Below are positions 54,054 through 64,000 of a stretch of DNA of 64,000 bases, in pieces. Source of the DNA: Sphingomonadales bacterium (GTDB lineage: Bacteria > Pseudomonadota > Alphaproteobacteria > Sphingomonadales > Sphingomonadaceae); assembly GCA_016704425.1 (NCBI GenBank), contig JADJAC010000011.1:248001-312000 (forward strand). Reading direction: 5' to 3'. Both the position numbers and the translations under genes were made by a program. Below the pieces are notes generated by a model. That model saw only the letters and a list, made by a program, of their open reading frames with translations, was not told the origin of the DNA and did no database searches. Numbering within the stretch: position 1 is the stretch's first letter; every line of letters begins with the position of its first letter.

Positions 54054-57000
54054 ATGAGCAAATCGAGAATTCGCCGCTGGAGCGCGCGCCGGACTGCGGT
54101 GATGTGTTCGACGATGTTGACGATCTGTGCGGGCGCGGCCGCGCATGCGCAGACCATGGAAGTTCCGGTACCACCGGTACGCTTGGCCTTGGACGAGCGA
54201 GGCGCCAATCTCGCAACAGGCGGCTATCAGCTTCAGACCAATGCGGTCGCGATTGGAACGAACGATACGGGAATGGCCTTTTCGCTCACCAAATCTGGTT
54301 TGGTCTGGACCCAGCCCTGGCGGTACGCCGTCTACTATGTGACAGGCGGCGTTGAGGTCGTAGTCGGCACCACAACTCTGAATTTCAATCTAGTCAGCGG
54401 CGCCTACGTCAACCAGCAAGCGACAGGCGAAACGCTGACGGCGAACCCTTCCGGCACCGCGTACACGCTCACGATGCGAGACGGCACGATCATCTATTTT
54501 GATGGCTCCGGAGGAGATCCCAACGCAGTGGCCTTCCACTTCTACAACAAACGCGCGATTGCTGCTGCAAACTACATATTGAAGCCAGACGGTGAAAAAC
54601 TGACCTTTCGGTACAAGTCGCTTTCATACGAAGGCCTGCAAGGCTGGACGAGCTCGCTTCGGGTCCGCTCGGTCACCTCGTCAAAGGGCTATATGACGAA
54701 GATCGAATATGTTGGCTCGGTATTCGACAATAATTGGCAGAAAGTTGCAAAGGTCACGCTCCTAAATCTGGGCGTCGATTATTGTGATCCGGATGCTGAC
54801 TCATGCACTGGACTAACACAAACCTGGCCGAGCATGACATTTGGTGAAAGCGTAGCCGGAGCCGTAACCACGCGCACCGAGACCGACACTCTTGGTCGCG
54901 TGACTACTTATACGTTCGATACGACGCTCCGCACCACTGCAATCAAGCGACCGTCCTCAGCCACAGACAATCTTGTCGCGACCTCCGATGCCACTGGCAA
55001 GATTTCATCGATCACTGCCAATGGTGTGAATTGGACGTATAGCTGGTCCCTGGCAGCACCCAACATGACCGCGACGATTACGGACCCCAATGGCGGACAG
55101 CGGGTTTATGTCACAGACACGACCACAAAACGGGTCACAAGCTTCCGCGACGAACTCAATCGCACAACGAGTTACACCTAGGACAGCTATGGTCGGCTGA
55201 CTGGTGTCACTTACCCCGAAGGCAACCAGCTCGCCTATACCTATGATGCCCGCGGTAATGTCACGCAGGAGACTGCGATTGCCAAGCCTGGCTCTGGCTT
55301 GGCCAACATCATCAAGACTGTCGGCTATGACGCCAGTTGCACACAGCCGGTCAAGTGTGACAAACCAAACTGGACCCGCGACGCAGCATCGAACCAGACC
55401 GACTACACCTATGATTCTACGCACGGCGGCGTGCTGACCGTCACGGCTCCCGCCGCTACTTCAGGCGGTGTCCGCCCACAAACACGCTATACCTATGGGA
55501 CGCGCCAGGCCTATTTCAAGAACAGTACGGGAAGCATTGTTGCTTCGGGCCAGAACCAATATGTGCTGACCGACACCTCATCCTGCCAGACACTCGCAAG
55601 CTGCGCGGCGGGTGCCGACGAAGTAAAGACGAGTATTGGTTATGGCCCCCAGACTGCAGGAACCGCCAATAATTTGTTTCCAGTCTCGGTCACAAAGGCG
55701 TCGGGCAACAATAGCATCTCGGCAACCACGAGCTTTACCTATGATGGCAATGGCAACCGCCTGACCGTCGACGGGCCGCTGTCCGGAACGGCCGACACGG
55801 TTCGCACGCGGTATGATGCCGCGCGACAGGTCGTGGGCGTGGTCGGGCCAGATCCGGATGGTGCGGGATCGCGCGTGCCCGTTGCCCAACGCATGACCTA
55901 CAATCTGGACGGACAGGTTACCCAGAGCGAATTGGGCACCGTCGCCGACCAGTCCGATGCGGCTTGGGCAAGCTTCAGTTCGCAGCAGCAGGCGGTCACA
56001 ACCTATGACGCCAATGGGCGCCCAGTGAAGCAGGAAGCCAAGGCGGGCGGAACCACCTATGCTGTGGCGCAAACCAACTATGATGCTTTGGGCCGCGTCA
56101 ATTGCACCGTGCAACGGATGGACCCCGCGCAATGGGCGTCGCAAACCGATGCCTGCGTGCCGCAAACCAGTAATGTCACAACCGGGCCGGATCGGGTCAG
56201 CAAAGCCATCTACAATGCGGCAAGCGAAGTGACCCAGGTGCAGGCCGCCGTTGGCACGACGGATCAGGCCAATGAAGCAAGCAGTACCTACAACACCAAC
56301 GGTACGCTCGCGATGCTCACCGATGCCGAGAACAACCGCACCACTTATGAATATGACGGGTTCGACCGCACAGCGAAGGTCCGTTTTCCCAATGGCACGC
56401 AAGGGTCGCTCACCAGTTCGACCACTGATTATGAGCAGTTCACCTACGACGTGCGTAGCAACATCACCCAGCGCCGCCTGCGCGACGGCCAGCTGATCAA
56501 CTATACATACGATAATCTCAGCCGGATGACCTTGAAGAATCTGCCAGGCACCGAGCCCGATGTCAGCCTGAGTTACGACCTCTTCGGCCGTCTGACGCAA
56601 GCGAGCCAGACCGGCAATGTGCTGGGGTTCACCTATGATGCGCTCAGCCGCAACCTGACCCAGTCTGGCCCGTTGGGAAGCGTGTCCTACCAATATGATC
56701 TGGCAGGCAGGCGGACACGCACGACCTGGCCCGATGCCTTTTACGTCACCTATGACTATGATGTGACCGACAATGTAACAACCATCCGGGAAAATGGTGC
56801 AGCCTCGGGCATTGGTGTGCTCGGCACTTATGCTTATGACAATCTGGGCCGCCGCACGACCTTGACGCGGGGCAATGGCACCGTGACCACCACTGCCTTT
56901 GATCTGGTCTCGCGGCTTTCGAGCCTGACGCATGATCTGGCAGGCACATCAAACGATCTCACGATCAACGGGTTCACCTACAACGCCGCCAGCCAGATCG

Positions 57001-58295
57001 GTTCGCTGACCCGCAGCAATGACGCATACGCCTGGGGCGGACATTACAACGTCAACCGCAACTACACGGTCAATGGCCTCAACCAGATGACAGCGGCGGG
57101 CGGGACAAGTCTCGGCTATGATGGGAGGGGCAACCTGGCTACTTCAGGAACGAACGCCTACACCTATTCATCCGAGAACCTCGTCCTGACCGGCCCATCA
57201 AGTGCAACGCTCGCCTACGATCCGGCGCTACGGCTCTATCAGACCATCGGCGGCGGCGTCACCACCCGGTTTCAATATGATGGCAGCGATCTGATCGGCG
57301 AATACAATGCCTCAAACGCCCTTCAGCGCCGTTATGTGCACGGTCCGGGCGATGATGAGCCCCTGGTTTGGTACGAAGGCTCCGGCACAACCGACCGGCG
57401 CTGGCTCCATGCAGACGAGCGTGGTAGTGTGGCCGCGGTTAGTGATGGAAGCGGTGCAATGCTCGGTATCAACCGATATGACGAGTTCGGGATTCCGCAA
57501 GCGGGCAACCTCGGGCGGTTCGGCTATACCGGCCAGACCTGGCTCCCAGAGATTGGCATGAACTATTACAAGGCCCGCATCTACTCGCCAACGCTTGGCC
57601 GGTTCATGCAGACCGATCCCATTGGCTATGGCGACGGAATGAACCTCTACAACTATGTTGCAAGCGATCCGGTGAATGGGATTGATCCGAGTGGGCTTTG
57701 TGGCGGTGGAAGCGGCGATAATGGAACGAAACCAATTGAAGTGTGCGGAGGCTTTCTGGATGCAAGTCTGTTTCCGTCGATTGGCAATGGAGGTCGCCGG
57801 CAGGACGCCAACGGTCCAGGTGGAGCTGAGCGTCGGGGCAAAGGTGACAAGTCGCAAAATAACCAGAGCCAATGTACTGGAAACAAGAGCATCTTCGCGT
57901 CGATCGCGGAGGGTGCGGATACGGTAGGTGATGTTGCTGACGGCGTAGCGATTGGATCGGCTGCGCTTGGACTGATCACTGCTCCAACTGGAGCGGGGGG
58001 AGCCTTTTTTGGCGGCACGGCGCTTGTTGCCGGCGTTGTAGGAAGAGTCGCTTCCGGCGTGTCCATCGTTGCTAATCTTGCGGATGGCAATTTCGGTGGT
58101 GCGGGGTCGGGTGCCGTCGGCTTGGTAGGCGGCCATGTTGCTGGTCGAGTTGTGGGCAGCGTGGCTACCAGTGCGTATGCCCGGAATAGAATGTTCGGCA
58201 ACTTGAGTGCTGGACAGCAACGCAGAGTAGACCTGTTTAGCGATACCGTCACCTCTGCGGGAAGCAGAGTGGCATCGCGAGCCGTGTGTCGATAA
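54054..58295 (+). pseudogene. RHS/YD-repeat protein interrupted by an amber codon
   Basis: A 1413-codon gene has a signal peptide (residues 1-32, RTAVMCSTMLTICAGAAAHA), many YD repeats and the RHS core end RIYSPTLGRFMQTDPIGYGD, NLYNYVASDPVNGIDPSGLC. A single TAG at 55179-55181 (codon 376) stops the frame where YDSYGRL would be expected, so TAT to TAG is the simplest change. After the core, the last 195 residues differ in character (glycine-rich hydrophobic stretch, then SAGQQRRVDLFSDT) and are the likely toxic tip. As written only the first 375 residues are made unless the stop is read through. Confidence 0.8.
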
Positions 58296-58296
58296 T

Positions 58297-58602
58297 ATGA
58301 AGGACGCCTTGCTCTCTCTTCTCTTCTTCTTGGTCCTAGTCGGCGTTGATTGGGCGCTGGTCGATGGATTTAGAAGGTCATTGCTCGCATTCCGAGATGT
58401 GCCGAAGGAATATAATTATAGAAGGTTCGTATTCCCAAGGATTTTTATAATATTTCTATCTGCGATCTTGTTGTATCTTGGCTCTCAGACCGATCTGTTC
58501 GGACAGAATGGCGTTCCTCTTACCTTCGCCGCTATAGGAATATTCTTAATATCATCATTATACCCTCAGATCGTGATGTTCTTGCGATCCAAGGCGTATT
58601 GA
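58297..58602 (+). CDS. Small membrane protein, possible RHS immunity protein
   Basis: This 101-aa protein starts 1 bp after the RHS stop. It has three predicted membrane helices (LLSLLFFLVLVGVDWALV, FPRIFIIFLSAILLYLG, PLTFAAIGIFLISSLYPQI). Its lower GC and position directly behind the RHS tip are typical of immunity proteins. Specific function is inference only. Confidence 0.55.
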   Translation: MKDALLSLLFFLVLVGVDWALVDGFRRSLLAFRDVPKEYNYRRFVFPRIFIIFLSAILLYLGSQTDLFGQNGVPLTFAAIGIFLISSLYPQIVMFLRSKAY

Positions 58603-58642
58603 GTCACCCGGTCGTTATCCCACGGCCTTGACGGGTGCGGGG

Positions 58643-58795
58643 ATGGCGATATTTATAATGTTTCTATTTGCTGGATTGCTAATTTCGTACTCGCTCAAGA
58701 ATTTTTCCGATAGACCATCCTTGGCGTCGCTCATTGTTGGTTTAGGGCTTATCATTTGTGCAATCATTTGGGCCTTTCAAGACGGCAGAGCATAG
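58643..58795 (+). CDS. 50-aa two-helix membrane peptide
   Basis: The frame reads MAIFIMFLFAGLLISYSLKN, FSDRPSLASLIVGLGLIICA and a short polar end. There are two hydrophobic helices. GGGTGCGGGG precedes the ATG. It could be a second immunity-type gene or a non-functional frame. Confidence 0.4.
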   Translation: MAIFIMFLFAGLLISYSLKNFSDRPSLASLIVGLGLIICAIIWAFQDGRA

Positions 58796-58800
58796 TCCGT

Positions 58801-59022
58801 CTACTTGTTTTTCTCCTTGGAAATTTGAGCCGAGATGTCCAAGCGTGCGCGGCGTCTATTTCTCAAGATTACAATTAAAATACCGATCGCGGCCGGAACC
58901 ACGACTAATTGAGGCCTTTGGAATGTCCCCGTCCCTGGTTCGAAAGAGCTCCACCATGTGGCAATCCCAGCCATTAGGCCGGCCATGAATCCAATGCCCA
59001 TTCTCCAAGGCTTTTGCTGCAT
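58801..59022 (-). CDS. Small membrane protein
   Basis: This 73-aa protein starts at ATG 59022 with AGGAGA upstream. Two hydrophobic segments (MGIGFMAGLMAGIATWW and LVVVPAAIGILIVIL) and a basic tail. No family is recognised. The good ribosome site supports it as a real gene. Confidence 0.5.
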   Translation of the reverse strand: MQQKPWRMGIGFMAGLMAGIATWWSSFEPGTGTFQRPQLVVVPAAIGILIVILRNRRRARLDISAQISKEKNK

Positions 59023-59275
59023 CGGATTCTCCTAAATTAGTGAGAGGTTGGTAGCGCTATTAAGCCGATATGTCCCAATTTGCCAGCGCTGAACTGACCC
59101 CAAACTTTCAGGGTGTTGCGATTGGGGGTGGTCAGTTCACTGACCTGCAGAGCCTATGAGATTTCCACCCAGTACGATTGACAACGAATTCGTCGACGAG
59201 ACCATCAACAATTTGGTGATCTGGCTTGTCCGGAAACACAGTAGGCGCGTTGTCTTTGCATAAAGCGAGTCCGTC

Positions 59276-59518
59276 TACAACCGGCAGCTGTCCAGCATTG
59301 GAGATCCGATCACTTCATTCACGCTGTCGCAGGTTGCCGTGAACATTGCGCCCTTCTTCAGCGCGGTGGCATTGGACTGGGCTTCGGCCGCAAGGTTCAG
59401 TGACACAGTGTTGAACGCGTCGCGCCCGGCCAGGCGCACCGCTGGTGTGTTGGGCAGATCGAGCTCGATAGCTGCGATCGTGCCGGAAACCTTCAGCAGG
59501 CGATTGCCACACAGCGTC
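59276..59518 (-). pseudogene. Remnant of an OB-fold (tRNA_anti-like) protein
   Basis: A reverse-strand frame without a start codon reads LLKVSGTIAAIELDLPNTPA, VRLAGRDAFNTVSLNLAAEA, LKKGAMFTATCDSVNEVIGS, MLDSCRL-stop. The pattern resembles the small exported OB-fold family (tRNA_anti-like). A TAG directly precedes it, so the 5' part is lost. The rest of 59023-59605 shows nothing recognisable. Confidence 0.4.
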
Positions 59519-59605
59519 TACGGTGTGACTTCATATGCAGCAATCCTGAGGCGATTTCGCATCATCAAACCCAGATCGTATCAGGTCGATCGCCACCGGG
59601 GAACA

Positions 59606-59995
59606 TCACCGCACAGGCACTGAAGCCCCAGCATATGGATCAAAATAATTTGGGTTTTGCGGTGCGGGCGGGATTGGCGTTTGAGTCATCGGCGCAGTCG
59701 CCAAAACGCCATTCGCCGTGCTCGACGCATCCGCGATCGAACAGAGTCCCGCTGCAATTGCAGGCGCACCAAACAGGATGAAACAGCCGACCAGCACGGT
59801 CAGGCCGCGCCGCATGTCAATCCTGCCCGACAGCAGCGCGAACCCCAGGGCCGCAACGGCAATGATGGCAAGCACACTGGCCAGCGTTCCCGTCAAAATG
59901 CCCTCGATCCACATGGCAGCAGGGCGGAGGACCCCTGGACTAGGCGGCTCGGCGAGCGACGCTGCGCCGAGTATGGTGAGCAGCATGCCGCTCAT
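59606..59995 (-). CDS. virB2: T4SS pilin-type protein VirB2/TrbC
   Basis: This 129-aa protein has hydrophobic helices (WIEGILTGTLASVLAIIAVA, LGFALLSGRIDMRRGLTVLV, CFILFGAPAIAAGLC) in the order usual for TrbC/VirB2 pilins, with a proline-rich C-terminal tail. The ATG overlaps the virB11 stop. In most systems virB2 is at the start of the operon; here it is last in the visible order. Confidence 0.82.
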   Translation of the reverse strand: MSGMLLTILGAASLAEPPSPGVLRPAAMWIEGILTGTLASVLAIIAVAALGFALLSGRIDMRRGLTVLVGCFILFGAPAIAAGLCSIADASSTANGVLATAPMTQTPIPPAPQNPNYFDPYAGASVPVR

Positions 59996-60990
59996 GCGTC
60001 AGACCTCAGCACAACATCCGCGACATGCCGCCTTCCACCCGTGCGCGCGAGTTGCACAAAGACATCCACCGTCGAGCGAACATAGTGCATCACACTATCG
60101 CGATCGAGCCGGGTTCCAGTCTGCAGGACAAGAAGCGCAATCTGCTCGACTGCGCGGGCCGGGCTGTCGGCATGGATGGTCGTCATTGAGCCGGGATGAC
60201 CCGTATTGACTGCGCGCAGAAAGGTGAAGGCTTCGGGCCCGCGCAACTCGCCCAGAATGATGCGGTCGGGCCGCATCCTCAGACTCGCATTGAGCAATTG
60301 CTCCATATCGGCAATTGCTTCGCCCAAAGGGCTGCGCGCCGCCACCAGCCCCACGGCATTTGCATGGCGCAGTTCAAGTTCGGGTGTATCCTCGATGAGG
60401 ATCAGCCGTTCTTCTGCGGCAATTTCGCTGATGAGCGCGTTGAGGAAGGTCGTCTTGCCCGTGGCCGTTCCCCCGGCGATCAGGATATTGCGACGCTGGC
60501 GGACGGCTTCTTTCAACAGTCCTGCAAAATCGCCGCCTGCTTTCAACCGGGCAAGTGTCTCATCATCTGCCACATGGCGCGGCACCGCGTCGCGCCGGAT
60601 GGTGTCGAATGCGCCGGCGGCCGCATAATCATCGAGCCTCAGTTCGCGCGACAAATGCTTGCGGATTGCAAGGGCCATCGGGCCTCTGGTCGCAGGCGGT
60701 GCAATGATCTGGATGCGCGCGCCGTCGGGAAGGCTTGCAGAGAGAAGCGGATGTTCCCTGCTGATTCCCTGATGGGCAAGCGCTGCAATCTGGCGCGCCA
60801 GCCGGTCCAGTGTTGCTGTGGACAGCTCTGCAATGTCATGGCGCTCAATGGCTCCGCCCAGAGTTTCGACCCAGAGCTCGCCCGGGCGATTGATATAGAG
60901 ATCGGTCACATCGTCACGGGAAAGGAACGCCTGCAAGGGCGCCAGATAGTGGCGCAGATAGACGCGGCTATCATGGACAACGCTTGTCAT
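59992..60990 (-). CDS. virB11: T4SS ATPase VirB11
   Basis: This 332-aa protein has an N-terminal domain (YINRPGELWVETLGG), Walker A (NILIAGGTATGKTTFLNAL), Asp box (RLILIEDTPELELRH), Walker B (RPDRIILGELRGPEAFTFLR) and His box (NTGHPGSMTTIHADSPARA), all in family order. It is the hexameric cytoplasmic motor that powers pilus assembly and substrate transfer. It overlaps virB10 and virB2. Confidence 0.92.
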   Translation of the reverse strand: MTSVVHDSRVYLRHYLAPLQAFLSRDDVTDLYINRPGELWVETLGGAIERHDIAELSTATLDRLARQIAALAHQGISREHPLLSASLPDGARIQIIAPPATRGPMALAIRKHLSRELRLDDYAAAGAFDTIRRDAVPRHVADDETLARLKAGGDFAGLLKEAVRQRRNILIAGGTATGKTTFLNALISEIAAEERLILIEDTPELELRHANAVGLVAARSPLGEAIADMEQLLNASLRMRPDRIILGELRGPEAFTFLRAVNTGHPGSMTTIHADSPARAVEQIALLVLQTGTRLDRDSVMHYVRSTVDVFVQLARTGGRRHVADVVLRSDA

Positions 60991-62087
60991 CGGCGCTGCT
61001 CGACGGCGGTAAAGTCAAGATCGCGCGCAACAAACACCGATATGCGCGCACCTTGGCGGACCCGAAGCGTGGGCTTTGGCGCCTGGTCGACGAGCTGAGA
61101 GGTCGCGCCCCCTCTGGGTAGGGCAACGACAAAGCCACCGTCGCCAATCGATCTCGTGGCGAGCGCCGATCCAAAGTCGATCGTTGACTGGAGGAGCGCA
61201 CCGCCAAAGCGTTCGAGGAAATGCGTATTCACCTGGCCGCCAATCCCGGCGCGGCCGAGCCGGTCGGCGGCGGGTGAGTCGATTGCGATTGTCACACCGT
61301 CGGGGCGGACAAGACGCGTCCACTCGACTTGCGCGCGTTTTTGCCCTGCAGAAAGCTCACCGCGGTAGGTGCCAAACAATCGGCTGCCTCGCGGGATCAG
61401 GATGCGGTCGCCGCGCAGATTGGCAACATCGCGCGAGACAAGCGCCCGGGCCTGGCCAGGCTGTGTTGAATCCAGCGCGGTTTCAAGGACAGCAGCAATG
61501 AGCGTTCCTTGCGGCACGACTGTCGGCGAGTTCAAGAGGCGCGTGGCGCGCGCCCGGACTGCCTTGGCCGCGCCCGGCGCCTCGCCCGATCCCGGTGAGC
61601 CGGGGCCGGCAGCCGACGCCGCATCGGCCACGGTTGCATCAAAGACTATTGCGGGGCCACCGCTTGGGGCCGAAGCCGTTTGCGTCGGTATTGTCGGCAC
61701 TTGGGGCGCAAATGGCTCTGTTTGACCCGACGAAGGTGAGGCTGGGGTAAGCGGCAGGCTTGGCCAAGGTTGTGTGGGAGGTGCCGGTGTTTGCGGCGCG
61801 GGTAGCGTCAGCGCGGCGTCTTCCCTGATAACCGCTTGGGGCTCGGGCGGGACATAGAGTGGCGGTATCGCGGTGTTCGACAGGGCAAGATCAGCGGCAC
61901 GGGGCCTGACAGCGGGTGCAGTGGCTTCCCGCCTGCGCGCGTCGAGCAACGAGAAGAGCAGGAGCCCGGCAACCAGGATCGCCGCAATCGCGAACCACAG
62001 CGGGCGATTGCCAGAGTCGACGCCCACGAGCGGACGCACATCGTCTGTGCGGTCGATTGGCACATCAGGCGTCTCGCTGCTGCTCAT
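60987..62087 (-). CDS. virB10: T4SS core protein VirB10
   Basis: This 366-aa protein has an inner-membrane helix (about 31-48, LWFAIAAILVAGLLLFSLL), a long proline-rich periplasmic region (70-150) and the C-terminal VirB10/TrbI beta-barrel (VVPQGTLIAAVLETALDSTQ, DRILIPRGSRLFGTYRGE, PRGGATSQLVDQ). It spans both membranes in the core complex. Start overlaps virB9. Confidence 0.92.
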   Translation of the reverse strand: MSSSETPDVPIDRTDDVRPLVGVDSGNRPLWFAIAAILVAGLLLFSLLDARRREATAPAVRPRAADLALSNTAIPPLYVPPEPQAVIREDAALTLPAPQTPAPPTQPWPSLPLTPASPSSGQTEPFAPQVPTIPTQTASAPSGGPAIVFDATVADAASAAGPGSPGSGEAPGAAKAVRARATRLLNSPTVVPQGTLIAAVLETALDSTQPGQARALVSRDVANLRGDRILIPRGSRLFGTYRGELSAGQKRAQVEWTRLVRPDGVTIAIDSPAADRLGRAGIGGQVNTHFLERFGGALLQSTIDFGSALATRSIGDGGFVVALPRGGATSQLVDQAPKPTLRVRQGARISVFVARDLDFTAVEQRR

Positions 62088-62776
62088 CGCCGCACGCTGC
62101 GATCGCGGACCCGAACTGCCGTTGCGACCAGCCGGTCGAGCCGAAAGACGAGTTTTTGGGGGCTGCCGTCAATAACAAAGCGCCCATCCTGCATTTCGCC
62201 ATTGACGAGCGTTTCCTGACCATCCTCGTCGATCCGGAATATCGCAGGCAAGCCGACATCGGCTGGCCATTCGACGCTGATACGATCCTTGGCCACTGCA
62301 ATCGTTTTGGGCCGCAATGCGCGTGGCCCTGAGAGACGATAATGGTAAGTCGCGTTGTCGGGCGCCTGGACGAGCGCAACGCGCGTGGGCTCGGGATAAA
62401 GAAAGCGGACCACATAGGGCAGGCCTGACTCGCCGGGATAGGCGCCCAGCAGTTCAAAGCTGTAGATCCGCACATCGGTGACGACCGTCAGATTGGTGGG
62501 GCGGTTCGCTTCAAGATTCTTCACGAACATGAAGTCGCCACGCTTGTTTGCAGAGACTTGCCATCCTGCACTGTCGCCAACGGCCATGGTTTCGATATGC
62601 TCGCCAGCATCAAAAGCGACCATCAGCTGATACCCCGTCGCCACCGGCAATTGGACAACCTGGTTCGCATCATAGGGGACGGTCTGCAGCCGCGGGTCTC
62701 CGCCCCCCGGGCTCGGGCGGATCTGCGCCTGTGCTCCATGAGCCAGAAGCAGCAGAAGGAGCGGCGCGAACCTCAT
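62084..62776 (-). CDS. virB9: T4SS core protein VirB9
   Basis: This 230-aa protein has a signal peptide (MRFAPLLLLLLAHGAQA) and both halves of VirB9: DPRLQTVPYDANQVVQLPVA, TNLTVVTDVRIYSFELL, and the C-terminal part YHYRLSGPRALRPKTIAVAK, PAIFRIDEDGQETLVNGEMQ. It forms the outer-membrane ring with VirB10 and VirB7. Confidence 0.92.
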   Translation of the reverse strand: MRFAPLLLLLLAHGAQAQIRPSPGGGDPRLQTVPYDANQVVQLPVATGYQLMVAFDAGEHIETMAVGDSAGWQVSANKRGDFMFVKNLEANRPTNLTVVTDVRIYSFELLGAYPGESGLPYVVRFLYPEPTRVALVQAPDNATYHYRLSGPRALRPKTIAVAKDRISVEWPADVGLPAIFRIDEDGQETLVNGEMQDGRFVIDGSPQKLVFRLDRLVATAVRVRDRSVRR

Positions 62777-63564
62777 GGCCGCTGGGTCAGGCTGCCGTTT
62801 GCGGGGACACCCAGCGCACCAGGGGCGAGAGCGCCAGGTGCAGGGTCTGCCGCGCTTTGCGGATTTGGTCCCCCGGGTGGTAAAGGCGGCGTTTCGGCAT
62901 TGCGCCGATAGCGCACCACCTGAAAGCCGAGCGGATTGAGGAACCGGTCTTCAACGGACATGGGCGCACCCGAATAACGATAGGTGACGATCGCAACCCA
63001 GCCCTGGGGCGGCTGTTGAGCCCCGGCACGGTCGCGCCGGATCGTCTCGAACCGGACGAGTGCTGTCTTTGGACCCAATGCCGAGACCGAGCGGACGCGG
63101 GTTTCGATCAAGGTAGACCGCGGCAGTTGTGCGAGCGGGCTTTCCGGGTTGCTGACCTGCATCAGTGACAGATAGTCACTCCGTGCGTTTTCGGCCGACC
63201 AGAGCGCGACCTTGCGATAGTCTGATTGCACAGTCGCGATATCAAATTCCTCGCGCGCAATCACATATTGGACAAGAAAGGATTGGGTCAGCGCGCTGTC
63301 GGGCGCGATCCGCTTGGCCTCGATGGGATCAAGCGCCTGGACATAGCCGGTCTGACGATCAACCAGGAGCGTATAAGGGACAATCGTCTTCAGCGGCAGG
63401 GCAATGATGAGCGCAATGGCTTCAGCAAGTGCGACCACCAATGCAACAATCGCAACAATCCATGCAACCCGGCGCGAGGCGCGCAAACTCTCCTCGCGGT
63501 CGCGCGCCCAGCTTTCGCTCGCCCGGTAGTGCGCGTCTGCCTTTTCTCTTGCTTCAGGACTCAT
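62773..63564 (-). CDS. virB8: T4SS inner-membrane protein VirB8
   Basis: This 263-aa protein has a single membrane helix (about 32-50, WIVAIVALVVALAEAIALI) and a periplasmic NTF2-like domain (PYTLLVDRQTGYVQALDPIE, FLVQYVIAREEFDIATVQSD, NPLGFQVVRYRRNAE). The C-terminal 25 residues are proline/alanine-rich. It overlaps virB9 and virB6 by 4 bp each. Confidence 0.92.
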   Translation of the reverse strand: MSPEAREKADAHYRASESWARDREESLRASRRVAWIVAIVALVVALAEAIALIIALPLKTIVPYTLLVDRQTGYVQALDPIEAKRIAPDSALTQSFLVQYVIAREEFDIATVQSDYRKVALWSAENARSDYLSLMQVSNPESPLAQLPRSTLIETRVRSVSALGPKTALVRFETIRRDRAGAQQPPQGWVAIVTYRYSGAPMSVEDRFLNPLGFQVVRYRRNAETPPLPPGGPNPQSAADPAPGALAPGALGVPANGSLTQRP

Positions 63565-64000
63565 GCGGGACGACTTCTCTTGATGCTGGCGGCCGACACG
63601 CGCCGCGCTGTTCGACGGTAGCTTTGGCCCAAGGGCACAAAGCCGTTGCTGCTGGCGCCCGGACCTGTGCTTGCCCTGTTGGGCCCATCGGCCAAGGCTA
63701 GGACTCGTCTGTTTGAATTTCCAGTCTCGCGCGTTTCACGGCGCTGGAGGGCCGCAACGGCATCCGCCGTCCCTTGGGCGCGCGACAGCTGTGTCGGATC
63801 GAGGCGCAAGCCGTCCGCGCTTGCTGTCGCTTGGCCCCAACCCCCAACACCAGCAGCAGACGCGGTGGCACCGGTGCGCAGCCACAGGGGGGCCTGCGCT
63901 GAAAAGGCGAGCCGCGTGGCGAGCGCAATCATGCCAAACAGCACCAGGCCAAAGGCCAGGGTCATGACAAGCAGTTCGGTCGGAGCCGAAGGTGTTGCAT
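63561..64000 (-). CDS. virB6: T4SS channel protein VirB6/TrbL, C-terminal part (cut by window edge)
   Basis: The last 145 codons or so of a membrane protein enter from the right edge in an open frame. One helix is visible (LAFGLVLFGMIALATRLAFS), then a long polar tail with RAQGTADAVAALQRRETRET and an Arg-rich end. Position before virB8 and the tail type fit VirB6/TrbL. The N-terminal helices are outside the window. Confidence 0.72.
   Translation of the reverse strand, partial: ATPSAPTELLVMTLAFGLVLFGMIALATRLAFSAQAPLWLRTGATASAAGVGGWGQATASADGLRLDPTQLSRAQGTADAVAALQRRETRETGNSNRRVLALADGPNRASTGPGASSNGFVPLGQSYRRTARRVSAASIKRSRPA

Larger units (their letters stand above)
6717..64000. mobile_element. 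Integrative and conjugative element or island, left end and interior
   Basis: The element starts at the tRNA-Gly fragment with an adjacent tyrosine integrase and runs off the window inside a VirB-type conjugation operon. It carries backbone genes (DUF736, HelD-like helicase, DUF2493, toprim, strawberry-notch helicase, DUF7007, several ParB-like proteins, TraD-like ATPase, DUF5623, DUF3768) and a large accessory region. No relaxase is identified with confidence and the right end is not seen. Self-transfer is therefore inferred, not shown. Confidence 0.7.

Noticed and set aside
55578..56933. Long antisense frame in the RHS gene
   Set aside because: It mirrors the regular YD repeats and has no start signals.

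Overview
The window reads as alphaproteobacterial, most likely Sphingomonadales: high GC, a leucine-catabolism cluster in the order ivd - mccB - NTF2-like - mccA, a bacterioferritin/Bfd pair, and a mobile-element backbone (DUF736, strawberry-notch helicase, DUF2493, toprim, DUF7007, VirB-type T4SS, ParB-like proteins) typical of sphingomonad integrative and conjugative elements. The family-level placement is inference.

Chromosomal part (1-6716): the 5' part of bfr, bfd, a LysR regulator divergent from isovaleryl-CoA dehydrogenase, and both subunits of methylcrotonyl-CoA carboxylase. These act in iron storage and leucine/isovalerate breakdown.

Mobile part (6717 to the right edge): it starts at a 46-bp 3' fragment of tRNA-Gly(GCC), an attachment-site scar, followed by a tyrosine integrase with a one-base frameshift. 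Next come an MqsRA toxin-antitoxin pair, a large serine recombinase in an overlapping operon with two ParB-like proteins, DUF736, a HelD-like helicase, DUF2493, toprim, and a methylase/strawberry-notch helicase split in two by a RIT element (three tyrosine recombinases, 84-bp terminal repeats). A second, inverted RIT copy lies at 40505-44224.

Accessory part (28.7-45.2 kb): a CBASS-like operon (CD-NTase, SLATT 2TM effector and two small proteins) faces an XRE - ImmA/IrrE - ExoI-like exonuclease operon across a 36-bp perfect palindrome. DUF7007, a frameshifted IS3-family element and a 5'-truncated sodium:solute symporter follow. From 36680 to 45210 lies the most unusual structure: seven copies of a short site with core TGCAC/TGCAG. 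They delimit four 'empty' 65-bp units and two gene cassettes. One cassette holds DUF3800 plus a ubiquitin-like/E1/DUF6527 operon; the other holds a 2TM protein, the second RIT and an ADP-ribosyltransferase-like protein. The last site ends 14 bp from the stop codon of a large serine recombinase. I interpret this as a serine-recombinase cassette array that collects defence genes.

The right part resumes the conjugative backbone: a TraD/VirD4-like ATPase, an Excalibur protein, DUF5623, DUF3768, XRE plus an unknown protein, a 608-aa ParB-like protein, an RHS gene interrupted by an amber codon with a possible immunity gene, and a virB6-8-9-10-11-2 operon running off the edge.

Several recombinase and transposase genes carry +/-1 indels in short homopolymer runs. 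These may be genuine decay or assembly error, and raw reads are needed to tell.
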